Shown piece by piece: positions 1-8,680 of a DNA stretch of 36,432 nt. The translations under genes and the position numbers were made by a program. Source of the DNA: Mucilaginibacter sp. GTDB taxonomy: Bacteria; Bacteroidota; Bacteroidia; Sphingobacteriales; Sphingobacteriaceae. Position 1 is the first letter of the stretch; each line of letters starts with the position of its first letter. Location: positions 1-36,432 of the forward strand of contig NZ_JAQBOD010000060.1 in NCBI RefSeq assembly GCF_028288205.1, read 5' to 3'. The notes below the pieces were generated by a model. The model made no database searches, was not told where the DNA came from, and saw only the letters and a program-made list of their open reading frames with translations.

Positions 1-28
1 AGCAAACGGGGCAGATGTTGCTCTTCAT
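1..28 (-). CDS. Start of a further operon gene, cut by the window edge
   Basis: An ATG on the minus strand (26-28) opens a reading frame that leaves the window after nine codons, MKSNICPVC. It begins 33 bases after the stop of the methyltransferase at 62-682, in the same direction, so it would be the next gene of the operon. The C-x2-C pair right after the start resembles the zinc-binding N-terminus of some sugar methyltransferases and of other zinc-ribbon proteins, but nine residues cannot decide between them. The function is unknown. Confidence 0.35.
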
Positions 29-61
29 TATAAGTTAAAATAATAAATGAGTAAGGTGTGC

Positions 62-682
62 TCAAACCAACCGGGCTTTAATGATCATTGATTTCCAAAA
101 ATAAGGCATTCTGCCGCAACCTTTAAAAGCAATTATAATAAAGCCAGCATCTGTTAGCGCTTTGCTCAGTGTCTTTTTGGACCAGAATTTAATATGCCCA
201 CCATGCCACATGGGACCAAAATGCAAATCCCATTTATTAAAAAGGCTCAATATTAAATTTTTTAAATAGCCATGATATGGGGTTGAAATTATGATTTCGC
301 CATTTTGGTTGAGTACCTGTTTGCAAAATTCAATAAATCCTTGGGGATCATATAAGTGCTCAATAACTTCTGTTGATATGATGGTATCGAATGGTAGTTT
401 TTGTAATTCTTTCGGTAAGGTTCCTGTTGATAGATCCTGCAAAAAGAACCTATCAGGATTTGTTTGACAGGCAATTGCAATGCCTTTGGCAGATGCGTCG
501 GTGCCAAAGGCGTTATAACCATTGGCTAACAGGAAATTAACTAGGTAACCATTGCCGCATCCAAGGTCTAATGTGCAGTTATTGGTGTTTTTATTTAGCA
601 AGGTTAATAACGGTTTAGTTAAGTATTCAAACGTATGGGCAGCATCGCTAACCTCAAATCCGTAATCTTTATAGTCAGCCAT
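62..682 (-). CDS. Class I SAM-dependent methyltransferase
   Basis: This 206-residue protein has the Rossmann methyltransferase core. Motif I, LDLGCGNGYL, lies at about residues 39-48. An acidic loop ending strand 2 (FGTDAS) follows, then an FDTIISTEVIEHL segment typical of the UbiG/Methyltransf_23 type, and a strand-5 region EIIISTPYHGY. It should transfer a methyl group from SAM to a small or lipid-linked acceptor in the cytoplasm; the setting suggests sugar or glycan-end methylation, but the substrate is inference. The ATG overlaps the upstream GT4 stop by 8 bases, so the two are probably translationally coupled. There is no signal peptide or membrane segment. Confidence 0.85.
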   Translation of the reverse strand: MADYKDYGFEVSDAAHTFEYLTKPLLTLLNKNTNNCTLDLGCGNGYLVNFLLANGYNAFGTDASAKGIAIACQTNPDRFFLQDLSTGTLPKELQKLPFDTIISTEVIEHLYDPQGFIEFCKQVLNQNGEIIISTPYHGYLKNLILSLFNKWDLHFGPMWHGGHIKFWSKKTLSKALTDAGFIIIAFKGCGRMPYFWKSMIIKARLV

Positions 683-1817
683 GGTTAATAATTTGCCGGT
701 ACATTTCCATGTATTTTTTTATTAGTTTATCGTCATCAAAATCATTGTGAATAATTGCCGGTGCTGTGTGCCTGATATGGGTAATATGTTCCATTTGGTT
801 AACCGCTATATTATTTATACGATCACTTACTGATTGGGTAATGGTTTGGCATAGCCAGCCAAAATTGTTTTTAACCACATAATCTGCCAGCCCAACATGT
901 TCGCTGATTAATACCGGCGTGCCCACACTTAAGCTTTCAATCACCACGTTCCCGAAATTTTCATCGTATGAAGGTAATATCAATAAGTGATGATTACGCA
1001 AAATATCAAATTTAGTTTCGTTCTGGAAACCTATCCAGGTAATGTTGGGACTGCTTAAATTATAGCGGGCAATATTTTTCAGCAGATCAATATAACTCTC
1101 ATCACCACTGCCTGCTATCGTTAAATGATAAGGAATACGAAGTGCAGGCAAAGCATTTATTAAAATATCGAGCCCTTTTTTTTCTTCAATTCTTGATAGA
1201 AAAAGAAGTTTTAAAATAGGTTTATCAAGCTCCATATACCTGGGTAATAGGGGGGCTATCTTAACAAAATTAGGGATATCAAACACCATTTTAGGCTTGA
1301 TCAGGATAGCAAGGGCCTTTTGTTCTGCGTCTGATGTAGCATGTAGGTAGGACCGGTTTAGCAAACACTTCCCCAATAAATTATGCATTAGATTTTTAAC
1401 AAAACCATTTTTGTTTTTAAAAGAATAAGAACTTAGCGTACCTCTTGGCGAAATCAATACCGGTGTTTTTTTGATCAATGCGATGAGCGCCGAAAATACC
1501 GAAACAAGATTCCACCAAGCATGAATGTGTACCAGCTCAAAATTGGGCACTTCTTGCCACAATTTTATTAAAAGGGCGGGAGAGAAATGAGTGTGATCCT
1601 TACTTAATCGTTTAAAATAGGTTACTTCTACACCATCAACAAGAGTTTTATTATTCGGCTGAACGGATAATTCGGTAGCACCGTTAGCTGTTGTTGTAAA
1701 CACTTCAACCACGCAACCTGCATGGACTAATTGCTCACTTAATTTAGCAACAGACATGGTTGGGCCGCCATAGGTATAAGCGGGCTTATAAGAAGCATTG
1801 ATTTGTAATATCTTCAA
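675..1817 (-). CDS. GT4 family glycosyltransferase
   Basis: A 380-residue GT-B enzyme. The N-terminal acceptor domain begins MKILQINASYKPAYTYGG, with the glycine-rich GGP turn expected there. An ISPRGTLSSYS segment sits near residue 122. The C-terminal donor domain carries LFLSRIEEKKGLDIL and the EX7E signature ENFGNVVIE (about residue 286), which binds the nucleotide-sugar. It should add one sugar to the growing lipid-linked repeat at the inner face of the membrane. The start is TTG at 1815-1817, since it gives the standard MKIL opening; it overlaps the stop of the Wzy-like gene in a TTGA arrangement. The donor and acceptor cannot be predicted. Confidence 0.88.
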   Translation of the reverse strand: MKILQINASYKPAYTYGGPTMSVAKLSEQLVHAGCVVEVFTTTANGATELSVQPNNKTLVDGVEVTYFKRLSKDHTHFSPALLIKLWQEVPNFELVHIHAWWNLVSVFSALIALIKKTPVLISPRGTLSSYSFKNKNGFVKNLMHNLLGKCLLNRSYLHATSDAEQKALAILIKPKMVFDIPNFVKIAPLLPRYMELDKPILKLLFLSRIEEKKGLDILINALPALRIPYHLTIAGSGDESYIDLLKNIARYNLSSPNITWIGFQNETKFDILRNHHLLILPSYDENFGNVVIESLSVGTPVLISEHVGLADYVVKNNFGWLCQTITQSVSDRINNIAVNQMEHITHIRHTAPAIIHNDFDDDKLIKKYMEMYRQIINHG

Positions 1818-3223
1818 ATGTCTTCTAAAATAGTAAAGGCCCTTAATGTTTTATGAATAATTAGCATGGATATATAACTCCAAAAAACAGAGTTTAATAA
1901 AAACTCAAAGCTTTGCCCCCGCCAAAAAATTTGAAATAATCCGGAAAATATTAAGGCGGTACCTAAAACATAACCACCAAACAGTTGTTCGGCTTTTTGT
2001 GATATTAATTGTACTGCTGTCCCATAAACAAACAATGCTAAAAAAACGCCAAGCGCTCCTCCCGAAAGATAAGCGTCAACGATATAAGCAGGCTTTGCCG
2101 AAACATTTGATCCGATGCGTACAACGCCTGCTTTATATACGCGTTCCATCACTAACTGTTCGGTACTGGGTTTTGATGGCCAAAATATACGCGGTACAAC
2201 GACTATACCAGCTTGTTTTACAAGGTCGAAACCATAATAATCAATATATTCGGGCGTTGATTGTAAAAATGCGGTAAACATATCTATTTCACTTAACCGG
2301 TACACCAAAAACCCCCAGTTGGTTTCGTCTTCAGACTGATCAGCATTAAGTGCGGCATTAAGCGCTATTTTGTAAGCATCATTGGCATTAACATCATCCC
2401 CCCATACATTTGCACGATAAATACTGTTATAGGTGGGCAAAAGCATGAAAAGCAAGAGCAGCGCAGGAACAAAAGTAAAGGTTACCATTTTTTTATAGCT
2501 GGGGTATAAAAAAATGCCGAGCACAAGGACACTAATAATAATAGGTTCTTTATAGCCTGAAGTTAATGCCTCGTAAAAATTGGATAAATATAAAAACGCG
2601 CAAAACAAGGTATTGAAAATTTTTTTAAGCGGAATGGCAAATGCCAGGGCAAGTGTACCGGAGACGAAACTTAATGCACTAAATTGATGAGAAAATTGCG
2701 TCAAACCAGTTATTTTAATTGCTAAAACAGATAGTGGAAGGAATACTACCGCTATTATTAATAATATGTTTGCGAGCTTTGTATTATCTATTTTATATTT
2801 CTGCTGAACCGGATATTTCATGGATAGGATTAAGCCAGTAGCAAAGGCGGCGTGGCCCAACACGTAATATCGCTGGCACTGCGCTGTAAGGGCTAATTTA
2901 TCATAGTCAACACTAAGCTTTACGACAGATTGAACAAAATTGGCGTACCCTAACAAATTCAAGAAATAAAATATAGAACTACAAGCCATATAACCTATAA
3001 ATATGAGCTGTACTAAAAATATGGGGCGCATTAATTGTGCAGCTATGCTTCTGTCAGTTGCTAAAGGTTTTATCCAACCGCTATAAGATATATAGAATAT
3101 AAAAAACGACCCAATCCATGCAGTAAGATACGAAACTACAGGGTCGCCTTGAAGCGCTATTGATAATATCCAGGGTATATATAATATCAGGTATCGCTCA
3201 AAGTGCTTACTGGTTTCTTCCAT
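1814..3223 (-). CDS. Multi-pass membrane protein, Wzy-like polysaccharide polymerase candidate
   Basis: A 469-residue hydrophobic protein with roughly ten to twelve predicted membrane helices spread along its whole length. A long hydrophilic loop between the last two helix groups (about residues 270-380) includes FWPSKPSTEQL. This layout of many helices plus one large periplasmic loop near the C-terminus is that of O-antigen or capsule repeat-unit polymerases (Wzy/EpsG/OAG ligase superfamily), which are recognised by topology rather than by sequence. In this glycosyltransferase operon a polymerase is the best reading, but a ligase is possible. It overlaps the upstream GT4 by 17 bases. No Wzx flippase is seen nearby. 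Confidence 0.65.
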   Translation of the reverse strand: MEETSKHFERYLILYIPWILSIALQGDPVVSYLTAWIGSFFIFYISYSGWIKPLATDRSIAAQLMRPIFLVQLIFIGYMACSSIFYFLNLLGYANFVQSVVKLSVDYDKLALTAQCQRYYVLGHAAFATGLILSMKYPVQQKYKIDNTKLANILLIIAVVFLPLSVLAIKITGLTQFSHQFSALSFVSGTLALAFAIPLKKIFNTLFCAFLYLSNFYEALTSGYKEPIIISVLVLGIFLYPSYKKMVTFTFVPALLLLFMLLPTYNSIYRANVWGDDVNANDAYKIALNAALNADQSEDETNWGFLVYRLSEIDMFTAFLQSTPEYIDYYGFDLVKQAGIVVVPRIFWPSKPSTEQLVMERVYKAGVVRIGSNVSAKPAYIVDAYLSGGALGVFLALFVYGTAVQLISQKAEQLFGGYVLGTALIFSGLFQIFWRGQSFEFLLNSVFWSYISMLIIHKTLRAFTILEDI

Positions 3224-4361
3224 TTTTATAATTTACAATATTATTCGCCTGCACCGTAAAACTCCAGTCTTTTATTTGTTTTTTTGAGGCTTCGCCCATT
3301 CTGAAAAGCTCCTTTTTTCCTTTATTGATAAGACAATGCAATTTTTCTTCAAGGTCAAATTTAGAACCCGCCATATGTATATAGCCGGATATATTATTTT
3401 TAACAAGATCTATTGCACATCCGGTTTTATTGGAAACCAAAATCGCTTTTCCGCAGATCATTGCTTCATTAACGGCTAATCCCCAGCTTTCGCCGGGGCC
3501 TTTGGATGGCAGGCAAAAAATATCGCAAGCCTGGTAAATAACCGGCATATAGCTTTGGTTTTGGAAATCCATAAAATGGATATTTGGATATTTGACGGCC
3601 TGTTGTTTTAATGCTAATTCTAAACTACCATTTCCAACAAATAACAAATGGGTATTTGCCGCCTCTAAGTTAATAAATGCCTGGAGCAATAAGAGAGGGT
3701 CCTTTTTTTCTTCAAACTTACCTGCAAAAAGTATCAGAATATTATCACTATTTATATTAAGTTTTTGCTTGAATTGAATAATTTCTTTTTTTTGGGGGAT
3801 AGCAAATCTTTCATTATCAACAGCATGAGGTGCAAAGATTAACTGATTTTCTTGCAACCCGTATTTTTTGAAGTAGGCCCTATTATTTGACCCAGTATAC
3901 ATGGCATAATCTATATGCTTATATATCCATTTTAAATATACATACCGCAATAAATTTTTAAACTCGGGCCTTTCGTCAAGTAAGGTGGAATCACCCCGAA
4001 AAAGTATCGGTATTTTACCTTTAAAATATCGTATCACGGTTAAATGACTCGAATAGGCCCAGCCATATACTAATAGGGTGTCAGGTTGCCAGTTTTGTAT
4101 GTGATTTATAATATCCGGATTAACGATACCTCTGAAGTGATGTGAACCAGGGTTTACTGCCGTGTTGATTAACCATTGATAATTGTATCCGGTTAATAGA
4201 TCAATGTCCCAGCTGATGTTTTTATTAAAACCAGGATCATATTTAGAAACAGATTCATCTCCCCATGTATAAAAAACCTTCAAATCTATTTTTTGTGCCA
4301 TCAACTTAAATAGAGGTGCATAATATTGAATAGGATGGGTGACTATTATCGCGAGGCGCAT
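3207..4361 (-). CDS. GT4-like glycosyltransferase
   Basis: A 384-residue GT-B protein. The N-terminus, MRLAIIVTHPIQYYAPLF, resembles that of GT4 enzymes that open with an IVTHPIQYY segment. The donor domain has ILFAGKFEEKKDPLLLLQAF (about residue 210) and a nucleotide-sugar site with GPGESWGLAVNEAM, whose two glutamates fit the EX7E pattern. It is expected to act on the cytoplasmic face during repeat-unit assembly; the linkage is unknown. The ATG shares one base with the stop of the upstream FkbM gene (TAATG), a standard re-initiation arrangement, and its 3' end overlaps the Wzy-like gene. Confidence 0.88.
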   Translation of the reverse strand: MRLAIIVTHPIQYYAPLFKLMAQKIDLKVFYTWGDESVSKYDPGFNKNISWDIDLLTGYNYQWLINTAVNPGSHHFRGIVNPDIINHIQNWQPDTLLVYGWAYSSHLTVIRYFKGKIPILFRGDSTLLDERPEFKNLLRYVYLKWIYKHIDYAMYTGSNNRAYFKKYGLQENQLIFAPHAVDNERFAIPQKKEIIQFKQKLNINSDNILILFAGKFEEKKDPLLLLQAFINLEAANTHLLFVGNGSLELALKQQAVKYPNIHFMDFQNQSYMPVIYQACDIFCLPSKGPGESWGLAVNEAMICGKAILVSNKTGCAIDLVKNNISGYIHMAGSKFDLEEKLHCLINKGKKELFRMGEASKKQIKDWSFTVQANNIVNYKNGRNQ

Positions 4362-5248
4362 TATAGCAATTCTCCCATAATATGGATAGGCTGAGCTGTT
4401 TCAATCCTATTTTTGACATAGTCAATATCGCGACAATAAATAATATTATCACTTTTTTTGTCTGCAAGTTCAGTTAGCCTACGGGTAAATGGGTCGTAAG
4501 CAAATGGTGTAAAGTTATTCGATGTTAATAACTCATGTGCGTAATTATCATCAAAGCCATACGCCTGATTATTACTCATTTCAATGATCAGAGCTTTTAG
4601 TATCTGGTTTGCCAATAAGGTCGTCATGCCGTTCAAAACCCGGCTTTCAAATCCTTCAACATCTATTTTTACCAGTATGGGTATACCTGCATCAAGCAGC
4701 TCATCTATAATTACAACAGGTACCTCTATGGTATTCTTATTAGCTTCTGTCGCAGCTATAACATGGTTAGTGGTGTCGTTGTCCCTCGAAAATATTAGTG
4801 ACCCTTTAGTATCGCCAGCCCCTGCATTTACCAGGGTAGCCATATTTTTTAAATGGTTAAGGGCAATGTTACTTGCAAGTATTTCGAAAGTAACGGGTAT
4901 TGGCTCAATAGTGATGCTCGTGGCTTTGCATATGCCGGATGCCAGCAAGGTATAAGAACCAACATTTGCACCGATATCAAAAAAAGTATCATCGGGCCTT
5001 AATAAATGGAGCAAAAAAGCCATATCATTAAACTCATGTAAGCCGGTATATATATTGCCCGTAATACCAGTGAGGCCTTTGCGTGCATAAAATTTAACAG
5101 GTGAAATAAATGTTTTTACAAAGTATTTATCCGGCGAAAGGCTAACCTGTAATTGCCAGTATATAAACCGAAAAAGACTTTTTAACCGATGTTTTTTACC
5201 AAGCGGGTGGCTAAATATAAACCCAAATGTCCGTTTAAGCTTTTCCAA
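4361..5248 (-). CDS. FkbM family methyltransferase
   Basis: A 295-residue protein with the FkbM-type SAM methyltransferase fold. The SAM-binding loop is FFDIGANVGSYTLLAS (about residue 89), and the family hallmark KIDVEGFESRVLNGM is near residue 193. FkbM enzymes O-methylate hydroxyl groups, often on sugars; here a sugar in the polysaccharide is the likely target (inference). About 70 residues with basic and aromatic content precede the core. The start is taken as TTG (5246-5248), because the next methionine would remove that N-terminal region. It overlaps the upstream GT gene by 14 bases. It is one of three FkbM genes in the operon. Confidence 0.87.
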   Translation of the reverse strand: MEKLKRTFGFIFSHPLGKKHRLKSLFRFIYWQLQVSLSPDKYFVKTFISPVKFYARKGLTGITGNIYTGLHEFNDMAFLLHLLRPDDTFFDIGANVGSYTLLASGICKATSITIEPIPVTFEILASNIALNHLKNMATLVNAGAGDTKGSLIFSRDNDTTNHVIAATEANKNTIEVPVVIIDELLDAGIPILVKIDVEGFESRVLNGMTTLLANQILKALIIEMSNNQAYGFDDNYAHELLTSNNFTPFAYDPFTRRLTELADKKSDNIIYCRDIDYVKNRIETAQPIHIMGELL

Positions 5249-6521
5249 TTAGCACATTGTTAAAAAGTTCACATTGCTCATATGATAAATTTTGTGCCGA
5301 ATACTTTTTTAAAGCATTGGCATTATAAGTTTGGGCACTCAGTTTTTCATTGAATAAGCTCATTAAAAAATCAATACTCTTATCAATGATCCGGCTGTCG
5401 TCGTCATAATTATAAATAAATTCGGCTTCATATTCTTGCAAAATCTGGTTAGCTGGACTATTTGAGTGAACTATAGCGAGCAAAGGTTTTTTAGTTAACA
5501 AGTAAGGGAATAATTTTGAAGGCGTATAACCAGGATCATCAGAGCCGGGGATAAACAGCGCATCTGCCTTGTTTAAGGTGGATAACGTATGGTAATAACT
5601 TATTCGGTCAGTTATTTCTATCACATTTTGCTCTATTTCCCATTGTTTAGCTAGGGGTAAAACAGTGGGCATGCCTTGTCCCCCGGGCGCATAGCTGGTG
5701 CCGATAAAATAAATTCGGAGATTTTTAAAAAGTTTCGGGTGTACGGCCAGCCCTTTTGCAACAGCTTCAAATAACGGAGATATTGCAGCGTGCATATCCA
5801 GGCCGCCACGGCCAATGTAAACCACGTTTTTAAATCCTTTTGCTAAAATATCAGAAAATGTATTTTCATTCTCCGTAGCTATTTTAAGATCAGGCTCAAA
5901 TGCGCCAAAAGGAATAACTGCTGTTGGAATATCCCTAATCTCGGGATACCTGATTTTTAAATCTTTTATGTATTTTCCAGATACGCTGATTAAACCACTT
6001 ACTTTTTTTAATGCTTTTGGCTCAAGGTATTTATTCAAGCGATAGGAGAACCAATATTTAGGTGGCTGCTGATGTCTTGGCTTATTCTGGTAATAATCAG
6101 AATGCCATGGGTCCTGCATATCAATCACGTACGGAATACCAAACTTTTTTTCCCAGTAGGCACCTAAAATACAAACCGGGAACTGCGTTGTTGAAAAATA
6201 GATGAGCTGGTATTTCTTTTCTTTGAGCAGCTGGTTAACCTTATTTCGGTAAAAATATAATGAGCGTAAGGCAATACTTCCCAATCCTAATTTGGAAGTG
6301 ATTTTTTTAGAAAGTGCCTTGACATAATGTATCGTTGTTGCCTCTTTAACCCCTTGTAACAATAGTTCATCTGTTGGCAGATCGGCATAAGCTTGGTCAA
6401 CCGTTACTATTTCTGCCTCCCAACCAAACTGTCTAAAATAGGGCAAACTCATACGTACTCGTTGCATATCGGCTGCATTGGTCGGCGGGAAATAAGGAGA
6501 GATAATCAGCAGATGTTTCAA
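5235..6521 (-). CDS. GT4-like glycosyltransferase
   Basis: A 428-residue GT-B-type protein beginning MKHLLIISPYFPPTNAADMQ, the N-terminal strand and loop of many GT4 enzymes. The middle holds VIDMQDPWHSDYY and KVSGLISVSGKYIKDL, a typical hinge region. The donor half contains VVYIGRGGLDMH and KADALFIPGSDDPGYTPSKLFPYLL in place of the usual EX7E. The divergent donor site makes the exact family less certain, but a glycosyltransferase role is well supported by fold and context. The start is TTG at 6519-6521: an in-frame TAG lies three codons upstream and the TTG gives the expected N-terminus. Confidence 0.82.
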   Translation of the reverse strand: MKHLLIISPYFPPTNAADMQRVRMSLPYFRQFGWEAEIVTVDQAYADLPTDELLLQGVKEATTIHYVKALSKKITSKLGLGSIALRSLYFYRNKVNQLLKEKKYQLIYFSTTQFPVCILGAYWEKKFGIPYVIDMQDPWHSDYYQNKPRHQQPPKYWFSYRLNKYLEPKALKKVSGLISVSGKYIKDLKIRYPEIRDIPTAVIPFGAFEPDLKIATENENTFSDILAKGFKNVVYIGRGGLDMHAAISPLFEAVAKGLAVHPKLFKNLRIYFIGTSYAPGGQGMPTVLPLAKQWEIEQNVIEITDRISYYHTLSTLNKADALFIPGSDDPGYTPSKLFPYLLTKKPLLAIVHSNSPANQILQEYEAEFIYNYDDDSRIIDKSIDFLMSLFNEKLSAQTYNANALKKYSAQNLSYEQCELFNNVLIGKA

Positions 6522-6546
6522 AAGACTCTAATTGGGTTTGGCAGGA

Positions 6547-7665
6547 TTAACCGCTAGCGGTTGAAAGGTTGGCTTTAATACGTAAAAATGGCTTTTCGAC
6601 CAGCAAATATAGTATAAATATAACAGGCAAAATTATAAACCCGGCCCCTAAAACATACCAAAGATGATAAGGCAACTGGTGGTTATACCTGATAATTATG
6701 CCTTTTAAAAATAGCACCATCGGGAAATGTAATATGTAAATGGAATATGAAAAATATCCTAAAAAGCTAAACCGGTTTACTAGGCTATTTACGGGGGGGA
6801 GTTTATTGTTTAATATGATAGCTATCATACCCACAAATAAAAAGCCGCAGGCCAGGTCATGAAAAGGCCCGTATGGTATTAATACAGAAACGATAAAGCC
6901 AGGTAGTGTTAATAACATACATAAACGCAGCAGAGAGTTGTTTTGACGATTAGCATATGCGTTTGCCAATAAGGCCCCTGTCCACCATATCAGTAAAGTG
7001 TAGGCAGCCTGATCAATTAAAGGGATGGTAATGTTATAAGTGTAACTTAAAAATAATATCAAGCAAACGATTATGGAAAGGGCTGGCTTTACTGTGTCTA
7101 AAAGGAGTAACAGCGGGTACATCAGGTAAAAGAACCACTCGTGCCTTAAGGACCACATTGGCCCGTTTGAGCCCCATATATGGCCGGATGGTATAAGAAA
7201 TAAATTCTCAAAGAACGTTCTGAATGTATATGCATCAGACGCGGGTATCGGTTGATGATTGATGTTTGAAAGTAAAACATCAAGAAACCAGGTAACAAAA
7301 AAAGATAGAAGCAGTGTTGGGTAAATTCTTAATATCCTTTTAAATAAATAATTAAGCGTTTTAAAATTAGTAAACGCAGCTTTAGGCGATGAGCGCGCCT
7401 GTTTTAAATGGATAACAAACCCTGAGATAATAAAGAATAATATTACCGCCTCATGCCCAAACCTGAATCCTGAAGTTAGGTAGATCAATCCTTTATCAAT
7501 AATGCTGTATTGGGTTTTGTTTTTTAGATATTCAAGATAAGGTTGGCTTAATTGCCACCTGGCATGATGCATTAAAACATATAAAGCCGCCAGGCCCCGT
7601 AACCCGTCAAGTACAGCTAGTTCATTTTTGTGTTCAATATTGTCTGGTCGCTTTTTTAACAGCAT
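6547..7665 (-). CDS. Membrane acyltransferase, acyltransferase-3 (OafA/NodX-like) family
   Basis: A 372-residue integral membrane protein with about ten helices. Near the N-terminus it has LDGLRGLAALYVLMHHARW, including the conserved RG(L/I)A and histidine residues of the family. FFIISGFVIHL follows, then GPMWSLRHEWFFYLMYPLL, and finally FSYSIYILHFPMVL, all in the usual order. Such enzymes move an acyl group, often acetyl, from cytoplasmic acyl-CoA onto a sugar outside the membrane. It should O-acylate the exported glycan. It stops just before the second acyltransferase-3 gene in the map and is read after it in the operon, with 3 bases between them. Confidence 0.88.
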   Translation of the reverse strand: MLLKKRPDNIEHKNELAVLDGLRGLAALYVLMHHARWQLSQPYLEYLKNKTQYSIIDKGLIYLTSGFRFGHEAVILFFIISGFVIHLKQARSSPKAAFTNFKTLNYLFKRILRIYPTLLLSFFVTWFLDVLLSNINHQPIPASDAYTFRTFFENLFLIPSGHIWGSNGPMWSLRHEWFFYLMYPLLLLLDTVKPALSIIVCLILFLSYTYNITIPLIDQAAYTLLIWWTGALLANAYANRQNNSLLRLCMLLTLPGFIVSVLIPYGPFHDLACGFLFVGMIAIILNNKLPPVNSLVNRFSFLGYFSYSIYILHFPMVLFLKGIIIRYNHQLPYHLWYVLGAGFIILPVIFILYLLVEKPFLRIKANLSTASG

Positions 7666-7668
7666 AAT

Positions 7669-8679
7669 TTACTTAACAGTTTTAAACCTGCGTGCAAGCT
7701 GATGTGCAGGTTTTTCAACCAAAAGATAAAAAACGTAAGATAATATAATCGATATCACAATGTAAATGGGGTATGTTATTGCATTATAACTTATAACATC
7801 CAACAGCATTAAATAAATAATAGGGTGGCAGATATATATTGAATATGAAAATTCCCCCATCTTTTCCAAAATAGGGTTGGACCGCCGGGTTTTATAGTAT
7901 GTTATTTCGGCTTGCACCCACTTATATAAAACGATCGCCGCTAAGTTCATGGTTAATATATAACTCATATGGTAATATAGTTTTAGTATGTTGCATATAA
8001 AGCCTAGCAATAATACAACTGCACGTAACAAAATAACTTTTTGTGTAGCTATCTGTGCCATCCGGTCGATATTTTCGGCTATCATAACCCCTAAAAGCCA
8101 GCAAGGCAAGCCGACTACTGCGGTTAAAAAAATACCCAGTTGCCAGTAATAGCCATGATAATGGCTGTTCGATTGTGTTAAAAAAGCCCTTACGTCGTTA
8201 TGCGCGCCAACAATAATTAAGATAGCAGCTATCGCGTATGCCACCAAAAATTTATCTCTCCAACTGGTATTTATCTTCGACATAAAAGGATATGCTGTAT
8301 AATAGACCAATTCGCAGGCTAAACTCCATACCAATCTTTCGGGATGATAGCGGATACCAATAATTGATATTGCCGCCAGGGGCAACAATATCCGCAAAAA
8401 ACGTCTTACCCAAAACTCTTTTAAATTGGTTATGCCGTTTTTATTAGGATAATGAATAACAAAACCCGACACTATAAAAAAGGCGATAACGGCAGCAGTG
8501 CCATCATAAACATTGGCTATAAAGTAGCCGGCCCATTGCAAAAATTCGTATTTTGAATTGATCAGAAAGGTTGAATAAACATTGTCATAATGTGAAAGCA
8601 GTACGATGAAAGCCAATACAAACCGTAAGCTATCGACACCCTTAAACCATTGCTTTTTGTGACTTGTTGCATTACTCAT
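7669..8679 (-). CDS. Membrane acyltransferase, acyltransferase-3 family (second copy)
   Basis: A 336-residue multi-helix protein of the same family as its downstream neighbour, but clearly divergent from it. It carries FKGVDSLRFVLAFIVLLSHY with the catalytic-type histidine, FFIVSGFVIHYPNKN, a WVRRFLRILLPL basic stretch, LVWSLACELVYYTAYPFM and FSYSIYICHPIIYL. It is slightly shorter than typical members but shows all the main conserved blocks. Two tandem acyltransferases suggest two O-acylation positions, or two acyl donors, on the polysaccharide (inference). It starts one base after the stop region of the upstream GT gene, so it is tightly coupled. Confidence 0.87.
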   Translation of the reverse strand: MSNATSHKKQWFKGVDSLRFVLAFIVLLSHYDNVYSTFLINSKYEFLQWAGYFIANVYDGTAAVIAFFIVSGFVIHYPNKNGITNLKEFWVRRFLRILLPLAAISIIGIRYHPERLVWSLACELVYYTAYPFMSKINTSWRDKFLVAYAIAAILIIVGAHNDVRAFLTQSNSHYHGYYWQLGIFLTAVVGLPCWLLGVMIAENIDRMAQIATQKVILLRAVVLLLGFICNILKLYYHMSYILTMNLAAIVLYKWVQAEITYYKTRRSNPILEKMGEFSYSIYICHPIIYLMLLDVISYNAITYPIYIVISIILSYVFYLLVEKPAHQLARRFKTVK

Positions 8680-8680
8680 C

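Noticed and set aside
1999..2277. A 92-residue plus-strand frame inside the Wzy-like gene.
   Set aside because: It is the shadow of a well-supported membrane protein gene; composition is basic and low in complexity and shows no family.
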